In this document: positions 17,699 through 27,301 of the stretch, in pieces
Layout: every line of letters starts with the position of its first letter
Position numbering within the stretch: the first letter of the stretch is position 1
Virus record (IMG/VR): IMGVR_UViG_3300033150_002805
Span: 1 to 64,000 of that record
DNA: 64,000 nt
Strand: one strand, 5' to 3'
Origin: a virus
The notes under the pieces: generated by a model
Told to the model about the DNA's origin: nothing
The model's input: the letters and a program-made list of their open reading frames with translations, nothing else
Database searches by the model: none
Translations under genes and position numbers: made by a program

Positions 17699-20224
17699 TT
17701 AAAATGGAGTTGATTTTTCTTCCCTTTTTCCTTCTTTCTCTTTTTTAAATTCCTTATAAGCTTCTTTTTGAATATCTTCACTCAAACCCATTTTATCCAT
17801 CTCTTCTTTTATTTCATCGGGAATTTTTTCTTCTTTCTTCTTATCTTCTTCTATAGTTCCGAATTCTTCTAAAGAGAAAACGGGACTTCTAGACTTCAAA
17901 TACCTTTTTAAGGCTACATGGAGGTCGACCTTCCTTCCATCAGCTAACTCAATTGGAGTATTTGAAGCTAAAAGAGGAAGTAGAAGTTCTTTTTCAACGG
18001 GAGTTACTTTCCCCTGTCTCAAAAGAGCTTCAAATGTCTTTTCAGCTTCGGCTAACTCAACTCCTTCTTTAGCCTTAGCTTCTTCGGATTCTTCTTCAGT
18101 TTTGGTCTCTTCAGTTTCAGTCTCTTCAGTTTTCACTTCCTCTTCTCCCTCGGTTTCCTCACCGACTTCTGAAGACTCAGTTTCTTCTGAAGTTTCTTCT
18201 GCTGAAGTTTCCTCTACCGAAGTTCTTTCCGAAGTATTTTCATCTTCATTTAATCTTATTTTCTTTTCAATTTTTTCTATTTTTTTTGTAATTTCATCAA
18301 GAGTTAAGGGTGGTTCTGCATTCACTATTGGAATTACCAGACTATCTTCAAATTCTTCTGATAAGGGAACAAAATTTCCTAATCCTTTAATGTAGGGTTC
18401 ATTTACCAAGGCTGCATGAAATAAGGTTGGACCGACTTGTTCACCAGTATCTTTTTTAAGGTAATTTTCTACAAAGCTAGCAGAAATACCTTTAATAAGT
18501 CCTTTCTTGATTTTCTCAGCGATACTATCATCCTTAACATCAACCGTTGCTATCAGTTTATCTCCACCTTTAGATAATTCCAAATCAACTAATTCTCCGA
18601 CATTCTTTGAAGGATCATCACCTGCTGGGTGCCCCAATGGAACAAAGACATTATCAATAACCTTATTTTTAAAATTCTTAAGCAATTTCTTCAATGTTTC
18701 TTTAGTTATTTTTAATATACCATCTCTTCCAGCTCCATGAAACCAAGTTCCTTCTCGTAACAATTCTTTTTTGAATTTGGTTCCTTCGCTTAATCGAATA
18801 TCACCCGAATTGAAAACTTGATAAACTAATTTTTCATTTTCTGATAAGTTCTTCTTCTCTGGATAAGGGTAAGCTAAAGGTTGACCTACTCTTCTTAATT
18901 TATCAATCATAGTTCTGATTTTCTTAAGTTCAGTTAGTATCTTTTTATCAGTTACCTTTTTGATCAATTCATCCAAAGAATCTTTGATTATGTCAATTGC
19001 TCCACCATCCTTCTTGATTCCTTTTGGATAACGATAAGGATAACCATAAGGATAGCCGTAGGGATAACCATAGGGATAACCATAAGGATAGCCATAAGGA
19101 TAGCCGTAGGGATACTTCCTATTTCTTTTTAATTTCTTCTCTACCTCTTTTGATTTCTCTTCTCCTTTCACTTTTCCTTTACAAATTTTCGCAGCCTCTT
19201 TAAAAGGAGTTCCTTTTTTCAACTCTTCTTTCATACAATCAGTATAAGCAGATTTTTCAAACTGCATTATTTTACCAGACTTTTTGACTTTTTTGCTACA
19301 GATTTTTGCTGCTTCCTTAAACGGAGTTCCTTTTTTGAGCTCTTTTTTCATACACTGAGTATAAGCTGATTTCTCAACATAAACTGGTTCAGCTAACTCT
19401 CTTTCTGTTCCTTCCTCCTCTTCATCTTCTTTATCATCATCGACTTCTTTCTCCTTTTCTTCTGGTTCTTCGGTTTCTTCCTCTTTTTCTTCCTCTTCTT
19501 CATCATTAGTTTCTTCCTCTTTCTCGGTTTCCTCTTCATCAGTTTTTTCATCAGTTTCCTCATCTTCTTCAGTTTCTATTTCATCAGTTTCTTCATCTAT
19601 TTCATTTTTTTCTTCTGTTTCTTCCTCTTCCATCTCTTCAGTTTCCTCTTCGACTTCTTCTGGATTTCCTTCTTCAACCTCACTTAACTCTTCAAAATCT
19701 TCTTTTAAATTTTTCTCCATAATTTTTTCAGCCATATCAATGGCCTTTTTAATATACCATCGAATGACTTTAGCTTCTGGATTTGCACCTTGAGGTACCA
19801 ATGAAACTTCCTCAATGCACAAATCCTTAATTAATCTTAACTTCAAATCAGGAAATAGTTCGACCTTTTCACCATAATTCACTTGTCCTTTTACTGACAA
19901 GGAATTGAGTTCTCCTGACTTGACTTTTTCAATTATTGAAGGTTTTGATATTTCAACCTTAATCCAAATTCTACCTTTATCAAAATGACAATCGAGAACT
20001 TTTCCGATTATCTCCTTGGTATGATTCAAACAAAACTTTCCATTTCTTTTAAAATCTTCAACGCATTTTTTCAAAGCAAAATCTGTAATTATATCATTTT
20101 GTAAATCAAAATCATTCGCTGCTGCAAATCCTTCAAGAATAAATTTTCCTCCTTTTTCTTCTCTTTCATTTAGAAAAAGTGGAAAATTAAATTCTATTCT
20201 TGGATAATACAATAATTTATTCAT
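17699..20224 (-). CDS. Two-protease scaffold: HK97-like prohead protease plus Mu gpI-like protease
   Basis: 841 residues from the ATG at 20224. Residues about 10-165 are an HK97/T4-type prohead serine protease (FAAANDFDLQNDII, LNHTKEIIGKV histidine, LNSLSVKGQV serine, EVSLVPQGANPEAKV). A Glu-rich stretch follows (about 175-280), then two Cys-containing repeats (YTQCMKKELKKGTPFKEAA and a near copy), then YPYG repeats near residue 370. Residues about 475-640 match Mu gpI-like protease (GTWFHGAGRDGILKITKET, GHPAGDDPSKNVGEL, GISASFVEN, ALVNEPYI). A second acidic stretch and a basic C-terminus follow. The acidic parts probably act as scaffold cleaved by the proteases. Two protease folds in one chain are unusual. 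Confidence 0.7.
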   Translation of the reverse strand: MNKLLYYPRIEFNFPLFLNEREEKGGKFILEGFAAANDFDLQNDIITDFALKKCVEDFKRNGKFCLNHTKEIIGKVLDCHFDKGRIWIKVEISKPSIIEKVKSGELNSLSVKGQVNYGEKVELFPDLKLRLIKDLCIEEVSLVPQGANPEAKVIRWYIKKAIDMAEKIMEKNLKEDFEELSEVEEGNPEEVEEETEEMEEEETEEKNEIDEETDEIETEEDEETDEKTDEEETEKEEETNDEEEEEKEEETEEPEEKEKEVDDDKEDEEEEGTERELAEPVYVEKSAYTQCMKKELKKGTPFKEAAKICSKKVKKSGKIMQFEKSAYTDCMKEELKKGTPFKEAAKICKGKVKGEEKSKEVEKKLKRNRKYPYGYPYGYPYGYPYGYPYGYPYGYPYRYPKGIKKDGGAIDIIKDSLDELIKKVTDKKILTELKKIRTMIDKLRRVGQPLAYPYPEKKNLSENEKLVYQVFNSGDIRLSEGTKFKKELLREGTWFHGAGRDGILKITKETLKKLLKNFKNKVIDNVFVPLGHPAGDDPSKNVGELVDLELSKGGDKLIATVDVKDDSIAEKIKKGLIKGISASFVENYLKKDTGEQVGPTLFHAALVNEPYIKGLGNFVPLSEEFEDSLVIPIVNAEPPLTLDEITKKIEKIEKKIRLNEDENTSERTSVEETSAEETSEETESSEVGEETEGEEEVKTEETETEETKTEEESEEAKAKEGVELAEAEKTFEALLRQGKVTPVEKELLLPLLASNTPIELADGRKVDLHVALKRYLKSRSPVFSLEEFGTIEEDKKKEEKIPDEIKEEMDKMGLSEDIQKEAYKEFKKEKEGKREEKSTPF
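19027..19113 (-). repeat. 12-bp tandem repeat encoding YPYG
   Basis: About seven tandem 12-base units encode YPYG tetrapeptides in the scaffold/protease gene. Units differ mainly at third codon positions, so protein-level selection is likely. It resembles short aromatic-glycine linkers of structural proteins. Confidence 0.8.
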
Positions 20225-20237
20225 AAGGGTCAAGAGT

Positions 20238-23200
20238 TTATTTTGGTCTAGGCAATTTGGTCTCTTTGAAAACCCAAAAATTGCTTGTGTTTTCTCTTTC
20301 CAAGACCCATAAACCTTTTAATTTTTCGCCTTTAAACTCAAATTTTTTAAAAGAATCAGAGTCTTCATAAACAACTGCCTTTCCTTTGTCTATTATCTTA
20401 ATATATGAACTCGTAGCTTTCGTAGGATTGGCATCCTCTATTCCTGGAGGCAATTTTGCCAATTCTTCCTTTGACATCTTTGCCCTTTCATTCTTTGGTG
20501 GCAAATACTGAGAAACTTCCATCCATTCTTTATATTTACAGGGTTTCCAAAGAGCGGTTACTTCCTTATTCTTCAAGGGATTCTGATTAAGAACAAAATG
20601 CATCAAGCCTGGCTGATCGGGGAAATTAAATCTTAGATCCCAATGTTCTCTAGAGACTCCCGCCCTAATAACCCTTTGCCCCCGCCACCAATGTCGTTGC
20701 AAAACAAAGGGAACTATCCTTATCTTCTTAACCTGTAAAAGTTCAATCATAATCATTTTCATATCATTAGGCCGTTTTTCCAACCAAGTTATGGCATCTT
20801 TCAACCATTCTTTCTTAAATGGATGAAGTTCTTTAAACTCTTGGAGTGCTTTCTCAACCCTTTTGACTTTTTCTGGATAAGGAGTTCGAAGCCAGAAAGT
20901 TAAAATCTGCTGGGACAAAATATAGCGATAAGCAGCTTTTGCCCAATTTGCACCTGGGTTCAATTTTTTCTCAACGAGAACTTTTCCAAGTTTCTCAACC
21001 AATTTATCTCGCACCTCTATTCTTTTTTTCTCATCATCGAATTTCCAATATTGAAATTCTTTAGGAACTTTTTTTCTTATCTTTTCTGGTAAAGCAGAAA
21101 CTTCTTTTGGAGGAATCCATTTCTTATCAACAGCCGCATCTGAGATCACATAAGGAGTTTCATCTAACGGCTTAACGAGGAACCACGGTGCCTCTTCCCT
21201 AAATTTTGTTTCCCTTGCTGGAGGTATGACTTCTTGTTTTTCTATTTTGCCTCGAAATTCAGCAGGTCTTAGTTGTCTGAAAAACCATCTGCCCTTAAGT
21301 TTACCGCCAGAAAAGAAATACTCATGAAAATAAGGTTTTTGAGCACCATATTGGCAATAACCTTTATCAATAATATGGAAAACTCCTGGTGCCGTTTTTG
21401 TTGCCCCTGGTGAACCCACTGGAACTATCCCTTCGACATTCAACCACTCAATAGGCTCAGCACTTTTCCGCATCGCAGCCAATTCAGCATATTTTTTCTT
21501 ATACCCAGGTTTAATCCCAGGTCTTAACTTTGGCACTCCTTTTTTCCAGTCAATTTTCCAAATATCTTTCGAATCTAGTTCTTTTGCTTGTTTCATTGTA
21601 GTCACTGGTTCTTTAATCGCTCCCTTCACCATATCTGCAATAGTCCAACCCAACAAATAATTATTCTGTTTAATTCGAAGATCACTATGACAAGACTTTA
21701 ATCTATAATGATGCTGAATAACATAAGGATATTTCTTTTCCACTTTCGGGTATTCCATATATGGATCGTGTTGTTTCTCAACTAATTCTTTAGACACTTT
21801 CTCATAAAGTTTCTTTGACCATTTTTTCATCTTTTGAGGTTCAAATTCATGTTTCATCCGTTTCTCCTTCACCCTCTTTTTTATTTCGTTATAAATAATC
21901 CTTGCTAAACTAATAACCTGTTTCTCTGTGTATTTGAATTTGTTTCCTTCTTTGATTCTAGAATACCAAGCATTCACTATTCGCCAATCATCGGCTAATT
22001 GCTTATTATTCGGTATCTTGGGATTATATTTGATGTCCTTGATTTTTTCTAACTCAGAAAGATAAATAATCTTTCCTTCTTTCGTAATCTCCTTCTCCTG
22101 TAAACAATAATTCTTCTTTGCTCGCTCAATCGCTTCCTTAACTGTATCGGCTTTCCTATTTACCTTACGCATCACTCTTGGTGCCCAAAGACTTATTCTC
22201 CAAGTATCATCTTTCAAATCATGTTCGACATTCAGAGTTTCACCCTCAATCTCTAGAACATCACCCTTATCAGCTTTTAAGGAAGTAGAGAAAGTTCTAC
22301 CAGAACGATGATAGAAAACATTGCCAAGCTCTTCTGTTTTCATTTTATATTTGCCAGGTTCTAAACCGAAATAATAGTTATATACCCCTTTCACTTTAGT
22401 CTCTTTAATATCAAGAACTTTGCCATAAATTGCTGTTGAATTGTGAAATTTTACCATTCCACTCCGTATACCTTTGAGATTGAATTTGAAGTCTTTTGTC
22501 TTGCAAACATTGCCTTCTGAACCTGGTAGACGCCTTAAAAACTCTGTATGCTTTCTTAATTTCTCTCTGTTCTTCGAAAGAAGATAAGGAGCAAAATTCA
22601 ATTTTATCTTAATATTTGGGATTTTCCAAGTTCTTTGTTTGAAGGGCAAAGATTCAAGTAATTTCAATCTTTTTTCAAAAGGTTCATTATGAATATCAAC
22701 TTTGAAATAGGGCATATCATAAACATTAGCAACGACATGAGAATCATCAGGTATTCCTTTCTGATGAATATAACCAGCAATTACTTCTCTTGGTTTATGG
22801 TCATTATCTTCCCACCATTCCAATTCAGCCATCAATACACAATCTTCTTTAGTTAACTGTTTTACTTCTTTAACCAAAGTTGGTAGCCTATGAGTTATTA
22901 CTTCACCATCTTCTGAAAAGATTTTCACTTCTTCTCCTTTTTTATGAATTTCTGCATTAAACCCATCATACTTCTTGGTCGAATAGAAAGGATATTTCCC
23001 CATATTCTCCATAACTTCTATGAACAAATCAATACTTTGTCGTTTTTCTGGATAATATCCTCTGGTTGGTTTTAGGGGCAAGAAAAATCTGAATAATTTT
23101 ATCTTGTCTTCTCTTGCTGAAACCTCAGCATCCTTGATTGCTGAAGTAACTCGTGGTTTTTCTCTTAATTGTTTTTCGAAATCAGACAACCTAAGCATCC

Positions 23201-24938
23201 TATCCTTACTTCTTAACATCACTAAATTATAAAGTGGAATAGCATTTGTGAAAGGAGTTGAAAACTTATCATAAACAAAATGCAATCTTCTTCTAATCCA
23301 CCAAGGGACGCTTCTAGCGATTCTGAATTCAATAATTCTTCTCATATCAAAACTCAACCACTCTGGTAGCAATATATCCAAATCGCCTCTAGTTGAACCC
23401 TGGTTCACTATTCCTCCTGTTAAATATATCAAAGGTCTTTGAATTATGAAATCTTTAAAATAAGGAAGGATTTCTTCCAAAATCATAAGTTTTCCCATTC
23501 TTTTTCCCGAAGTGTAAATTGGTGCCGAACCTTCACTCAAATTAATGACAATGTTATCAGTAGCTATTATAATTGGAACTTTAGTTAACTCTCGAATTTT
23601 AGTTAACAGAACATCATCTCCATAACTCAATGGTTCTTTGCCTAAATGAGTAACTACTATTCTTTTAACTTTGCCTGGCAAATACCAATTTTTTAATTGA
23701 TTTATCAAACTACTATGCCCGTATGGTTCACCCTTTTTACCTTTCCTTCTTGCCAAGGTCCTGGTAAGAGAGGAGCCATCAATAATTGCCAAATCTAAAT
23801 CTTTGACATACTTCTCTCGATCTCCAGAATGCCAGCCCAAAATATCGGTTGCTTGCAAAACTCTCTTATCTCCCATTTCAATTAGGAAAACATGCATTTT
23901 GGCTCGAATGGAATGTAAGACAGGAATTGGAGTTATCTTAAAAGGGCCAAGGTTAAAAGTCTTATAAGATTCGTATTTTGTCCTCGCATCTATATTGAAA
24001 TCTTTATAAAGATTTGGAACTTCTTTTTCAGTTTCTTTGGAAACTATAATAGCCATATCCTTCAGACCCAAAAGATGATCAGGATGAGAATGACTAACCA
24101 AAATATAATCAGGTTTGATTTTCTCTAAATTTCCTTGATTTATTTTTCCATAATCCACTAGCAGTCTCTTACCCTTATACTCATATAAGATTGAAGTATG
24201 AAATCTGTGTCCAGGACCTTCTTCTTCAATCAAACCTTTGGTTCCATAAAATGTTACTTTATAACCCTCTTTGCTAAACCTCTCCTTGAATTTTTTTGCT
24301 TCCTTATCCAAATCGTCATCAAAAGGTTCATATTCCAATTTTCTCTTTAATATTTCATCTTTAAGAAGGATATGATAGTTAATGCAATCTTCTTTTGAAG
24401 CTGCCGATTGTTGCCAAATCTTATGGATTTCTCTGTGAAGTTTCAAAAGTTCTTCATCACTCAATTTTGCTGGATCACCAAAGTTCATACTCTTAAAAGT
24501 TACATTTTCTAACCAAACCTGAGCTCCTTTAGGTCTTAAAATTTCTTTGGGTGGATCGAATTTTGAAATGAGTTCTATTGGATAATAATATAAGAATTTT
24601 TCTTTTGACCACCATCGTTTTCTTTCATCTTCTGAAATTTGATGAAATTTTCTCAACTCTTTAAACTTTCTTAGATTAATTTTTCTACCTTCCTTTATTT
24701 CAATAATTCCTAAAGCTTTATTATCTTCAATCAAATAAACTGGAATCCCGATGTATTTAGTGAATTTCCTCGAGCTAACAATTGCTTTTTTCTTTCCTTT
24801 CCAAATCAAAGTTCCATGAGGTTTAACCAAGATTTTTCCAGGCAACAAAACAGTTCTCCCAGGTTGCAAAAGCTGAGGAATATCTGACGGAACTAATAAT
24901 TTTTTTAACTTTTTAGTCATCTTTTCTTGTTTTAGCAT
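20238..24938 (-). CDS. Giant MBL-fold / nucleotidyltransferase / ATP-dependent DNA ligase / LigD-type phosphoesterase fusion
   Basis: 1566 residues. A metallo-beta-lactamase domain occupies about 215-460 (SHSHPDH near 282). A polymerase-beta-type nucleotidyltransferase segment (GSTRGDLDILL) lies near 515. An ATP-dependent DNA ligase runs about 640-940: adenylation lysine KKYDGF near 656, AELEWW, EGNVCKTKDF, GMVKFHNS, and an OB fold with GDVLEIEGE and APRVMR. A LigD-type 3-prime-phosphoesterase domain begins near 1072 (QHHYRLKSCHSDLR) and a second near 1411 (RHWWRGQ..REHWDLRF). LigD handles DNA ends in bacterial non-homologous end joining. No Ku or polymerase domain is visible. It lies among head genes, between portal and protease, so it may be packaged with DNA or act at packaging; that is inference. 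Confidence 0.7.
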   Translation of the reverse strand: MLKQEKMTKKLKKLLVPSDIPQLLQPGRTVLLPGKILVKPHGTLIWKGKKKAIVSSRKFTKYIGIPVYLIEDNKALGIIEIKEGRKINLRKFKELRKFHQISEDERKRWWSKEKFLYYYPIELISKFDPPKEILRPKGAQVWLENVTFKSMNFGDPAKLSDEELLKLHREIHKIWQQSAASKEDCINYHILLKDEILKRKLEYEPFDDDLDKEAKKFKERFSKEGYKVTFYGTKGLIEEEGPGHRFHTSILYEYKGKRLLVDYGKINQGNLEKIKPDYILVSHSHPDHLLGLKDMAIIVSKETEKEVPNLYKDFNIDARTKYESYKTFNLGPFKITPIPVLHSIRAKMHVFLIEMGDKRVLQATDILGWHSGDREKYVKDLDLAIIDGSSLTRTLARRKGKKGEPYGHSSLINQLKNWYLPGKVKRIVVTHLGKEPLSYGDDVLLTKIRELTKVPIIIATDNIVINLSEGSAPIYTSGKRMGKLMILEEILPYFKDFIIQRPLIYLTGGIVNQGSTRGDLDILLPEWLSFDMRRIIEFRIARSVPWWIRRRLHFVYDKFSTPFTNAIPLYNLVMLRSKDRMLRLSDFEKQLREKPRVTSAIKDAEVSAREDKIKLFRFFLPLKPTRGYYPEKRQSIDLFIEVMENMGKYPFYSTKKYDGFNAEIHKKGEEVKIFSEDGEVITHRLPTLVKEVKQLTKEDCVLMAELEWWEDNDHKPREVIAGYIHQKGIPDDSHVVANVYDMPYFKVDIHNEPFEKRLKLLESLPFKQRTWKIPNIKIKLNFAPYLLSKNREKLRKHTEFLRRLPGSEGNVCKTKDFKFNLKGIRSGMVKFHNSTAIYGKVLDIKETKVKGVYNYYFGLEPGKYKMKTEELGNVFYHRSGRTFSTSLKADKGDVLEIEGETLNVEHDLKDDTWRISLWAPRVMRKVNRKADTVKEAIERAKKNYCLQEKEITKEGKIIYLSELEKIKDIKYNPKIPNNKQLADDWRIVNAWYSRIKEGNKFKYTEKQVISLARIIYNEIKKRVKEKRMKHEFEPQKMKKWSKKLYEKVSKELVEKQHDPYMEYPKVEKKYPYVIQHHYRLKSCHSDLRIKQNNYLLGWTIADMVKGAIKEPVTTMKQAKELDSKDIWKIDWKKGVPKLRPGIKPGYKKKYAELAAMRKSAEPIEWLNVEGIVPVGSPGATKTAPGVFHIIDKGYCQYGAQKPYFHEYFFSGGKLKGRWFFRQLRPAEFRGKIEKQEVIPPARETKFREEAPWFLVKPLDETPYVISDAAVDKKWIPPKEVSALPEKIRKKVPKEFQYWKFDDEKKRIEVRDKLVEKLGKVLVEKKLNPGANWAKAAYRYILSQQILTFWLRTPYPEKVKRVEKALQEFKELHPFKKEWLKDAITWLEKRPNDMKMIMIELLQVKKIRIVPFVLQRHWWRGQRVIRAGVSREHWDLRFNFPDQPGLMHFVLNQNPLKNKEVTALWKPCKYKEWMEVSQYLPPKNERAKMSKEELAKLPPGIEDANPTKATSSYIKIIDKGKAVVYEDSDSFKKFEFKGEKLKGLWVLERENTSNFWVFKETKLPRPK
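23394..23407. repeat. Copy of the TGAACCYNGGTTCA palindrome inside the ligase-fusion gene
   Basis: TGAACCCTGGTTCA, a 14-bp perfect palindrome apart from the central pair. It lies in coding sequence. Confidence 0.7.
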
Positions 24939-25032
24939 CTAAAGGCCAACCGCACTTGCTACAGTGGCTATTTTCAGCTTTATTTTTTGTTCCACACTTA
25001 GGACAAATTTTTTTGCTTTCGGTAGATGCCAT
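24913..25032 (-). CDS. Small zinc-ribbon protein
   Basis: 39 residues with two Cys pairs, CPKC near residue 10 and CSKC near residue 24, spaced as a zinc ribbon. It overlaps the start of the ligase-fusion gene and the end of the portal gene, so it is embedded in the late operon. The ATG at 25032 begins inside the portal frame. Its role may be structural or DNA-binding. Confidence 0.6.
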   Translation of the reverse strand: MASTESKKICPKCGTKNKAENSHCSKCGWPLDAKTRKDD

Positions 25033-26488
25033 TGGTAAATTTTTCACCTAATTTATAACATTTGGCTTCTAAATCAGGCTCATATTTTAAATTCAATAAT
25101 TTTTCTTTTAAGACCTTTGGGGTTCTTGGTGCATTGATATTCAGTTCATCAGCTCTCTTCTTTTTCCCTTTTTCAAAAGCCAAAAGGGGTTTTTTTTCTT
25201 TTTCAACTTTCTCTTTCATCGCCCATTTTAATCTCAATGCTTTTGCTGTTTCTGTAACAACTTCATTAACAAAACCATCTGGTAATTTCTCTCCAGTTCT
25301 CATTATTTGATTGAATACCTCTCTTAAGAATGCTTGAGAAGCATCAGCTAGTTTTTCAAACCGAATTTCTGGATAAGATTGAGTTCCAAAATTCCAATCT
25401 ATCAAAGGAGCTATCGCATAAGTATTCAGAGTGGCTTCCATTTGTTTCATAATTGATTGAATAGCTAAATCAACATATTGAGAGGCAGAAGTGCCTTTTC
25501 CATAAGGATAAGCATACTTGATTTGGTCTAAAATCTGAACCAAGGCTGACTTTGTCATTTCCCTGTTGTGATGATCAATCAATGGTAATGGATCAAAACC
25601 TTTTTCACCACCCCTTTGGATTTCCAATTCAATCCCAGGTGGCAAAGTTATTCTAGAATTTATTCCCAATGTATCCACAACCTCTTCTGCTTTTTTCCTT
25701 TCAGCCGAAGTGAGAGTTTGATTAACTTTTAAAATTTTTAAACCCAAAGTATCTATCTCAGCTTTTTTATGAGAAATATAATAAAGTTTATGTTTTTTGT
25801 CATAATGATAAAATGCAGTTTTCAAAATGGATTCTCCATAAAGCCAATGTTTCTCTTTTTGAAAAGTGAAAAGCATGCACTTTTCTGGAGGAATATTAAC
25901 ATCAACAGAATACGATCCAAAAGTTGCAGTTTGATGAGCACCAGCAAATCCACCATGCCGATCAGCTTTTAATTCTATAGTTTGAGCGTCTCTCGGAGCT
26001 AATTTCTTCCATCCAACTTTGCCTTTATATTTTCCCTCTTCAATAATTCTAGCAACTTTTTCATAGAGCCGAAATCCTTCAAAAATAGCTCTTGTCATAT
26101 CAGAAATGATAAAAGGAAGTGGTGTAGTCATACCACCTAAATGAGGGGGTGATAAAAAGATAGTTTCAATAAAATCTCTTTCTCCTCTATCGTTTTCAGC
26201 GGGAAGAATATGAAAAGGAGTTGAAACTATTGGAAGTGTTAAAAGTCTAACTATTGCTTGAACCTCTCCATCGTTTCTCTGCATTTCAATGTAGGTTTGA
26301 GGTCCAAGATCGTCTGGATTTTCTTCAGTATCATAAGCTCCAATAACTCCTTCACGAGCAATTCCCAACTCTCTAGTGAATTCTTCAAGAGTCAAAACTT
26401 TTCTCTTCTCTTCTTTTTCTACCTTTGATTCCTTTTTAGATTTTAATATAAAATCAAAGAAAGACACGGTTATTGAACCTAGGTTCAA
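24998..26488 (-). CDS. Portal protein, DUF935/Mu gp29-like
   Basis: About 496 residues. YIEMQRNDGEVQAIVRLLTLPI near residue 50 and the KAEIDTLGLKIL region resemble the DUF935 phage portal family, which forms the dodecameric DNA entry ring of Mu-like heads. The assigned start is a TTG lying inside the palindrome at 26474-26487. A GTG at 26467 is the alternative and no ATG is suitable. The C-terminus is basic and overlaps the small zinc-ribbon gene. It begins the head gene cluster. Confidence 0.75.
   Translation of the reverse strand: MNLGSITVSFFDFILKSKKESKVEKEEKRKVLTLEEFTRELGIAREGVIGAYDTEENPDDLGPQTYIEMQRNDGEVQAIVRLLTLPIVSTPFHILPAENDRGERDFIETIFLSPPHLGGMTTPLPFIISDMTRAIFEGFRLYEKVARIIEEGKYKGKVGWKKLAPRDAQTIELKADRHGGFAGAHQTATFGSYSVDVNIPPEKCMLFTFQKEKHWLYGESILKTAFYHYDKKHKLYYISHKKAEIDTLGLKILKVNQTLTSAERKKAEEVVDTLGINSRITLPPGIELEIQRGGEKGFDPLPLIDHHNREMTKSALVQILDQIKYAYPYGKGTSASQYVDLAIQSIMKQMEATLNTYAIAPLIDWNFGTQSYPEIRFEKLADASQAFLREVFNQIMRTGEKLPDGFVNEVVTETAKALRLKWAMKEKVEKEKKPLLAFEKGKKKRADELNINAPRTPKVLKEKLLNLKYEPDLEAKCYKLGEKFTNGIYRKQKNLS
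26474..26487. repeat. Copy of the TGAACCYNGGTTCA palindrome at the portal start
   Basis: TGAACCTAGGTTCA, at the portal start region. A protein bound here could affect initiation of late genes. Confidence 0.7.
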
Positions 26489-26510
26489 AATCCATAGGTG
26501 CTTAGCAAGG

Positions 26511-26981
26511 TTATAAATTAATTATTAGACCGTTAATATTATAGCTTCCAGAAAAATTATAATGGAAATCAGTACCAGCAGCGGTAAAACCGAGAGTATC
26601 TGATGAAACATCAAAAACTAAATTTTCAGTGCTATAAGTAGTAGACCAATCCGAAGGATAAACTACCGAATAAGGTTTCCACCAAGGTTTTTCATAATGA
26701 TCACCTTCATGGATAATTGCTTCAATCTTCACAACGGAAGTCTCACGGGCAAGCTTGTCGACTTTTTGTCTTTCTTCAATCAAATCAAGCCTACCCTGTT
26801 TAAAATCCTCTAAATCTTTAGTAAGAATTTTTATTTTTTCTTGTAATCTTTTAACTTTTTCTTTCAAATTCTCTCTTTTTCTCAATGTCTCCAAAATTAT
26901 TTTTTTAATTTTTTCTCTTTTCTCTTTTTCGATGTCTTTAGAGGCTTCATCGAAAGCCTTTTTCACCAAACTTTTATCCAT
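26511..26981 (-). CDS. Coiled-coil protein, first gene of the late head block
   Basis: About 156 residues from the ATG at 26981; a longer extension begins with an unsupported hydrophobic stretch. Residues 1-85 are a long charged coiled coil (EKEKREKIKKIILETL, KEKVKRLQEKIKILTKDLE). The C-terminal half is beta-rich and ends in a hydrophobic segment (NFSGSYNINGLIINL). No family recognised. Location suggests a portal- or packaging-associated role. Confidence 0.5.
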   Translation of the reverse strand: MDKSLVKKAFDEASKDIEKEKREKIKKIILETLRKRENLKEKVKRLQEKIKILTKDLEDFKQGRLDLIEERQKVDKLARETSVVKIEAIIHEGDHYEKPWWKPYSVVYPSDWSTTYSTENLVFDVSSDTLGFTAAGTDFHYNFSGSYNINGLIINL

Positions 26982-27301
26982 ATTTTTCAACCTTGGGTCG
27001 CACCTATGGATTCTTTCTTCAATATAACAAGTAAGTAAGATAAAGGTCAAGTGTTCTCAATCCATTATGAATATTAAATAGAGAACCATAAGTTCAAAGC
27101 GGATTTGGAATTTTGATATCAGGTGAAAGAAAGAGGAGAGTTCTCTTTTTTCTCTTTCTCTTTTTTTTTCTATAATACACATTCTTCCATATCTCTTGCT
27201 CCTATCTGTACTCTCTCTCATTTGAGTTATCCACTTGACAGGGGTCTTTGGGTATGATAATATAAAATAAAGGTCAATAATAATTAAAAACAAATAAAAA
27301 T
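26982..27301. other. Divergent control region between late head genes and early plus-strand genes
   Basis: About 320 bases without a convincing gene. It contains a plus-strand promoter at 27235-27263 and a strong C/T-rich run near 27139-27171. On the minus strand an extended minus-10-like TGTATTAT occurs near 27180, but no good minus-35. It separates the two transcription directions. Confidence 0.5.
27235..27263 (+). promoter_or_regulatory. Sigma70-type promoter
   Basis: TTGACA at 27235-27240 and TAATAT at 27258-27263 with a 17-base spacer. The preceding TTATCCAC and the TGA before the minus-10 recur at other promoters in this window. It points at the gene at 27302. Confidence 0.8.

Noticed and set aside
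19027-19113. CRISPR-like array.
   Set aside because: The units are 12-base coding repeats without spacers; the same holds for the SELx and pentapeptide repeats. No CRISPR array was seen.
26982-27050. Longer N-terminus of the coiled-coil gene with a hydrophobic start.
   Set aside because: The first 23 residues lack coiled-coil pattern and a signal consensus; the internal ATG at 26981 is better.
27057-27293. Minus-strand 78-residue frame in the divergent region.
   Set aside because: It overlaps the promoter and the C/T-rich run and has no convincing features.
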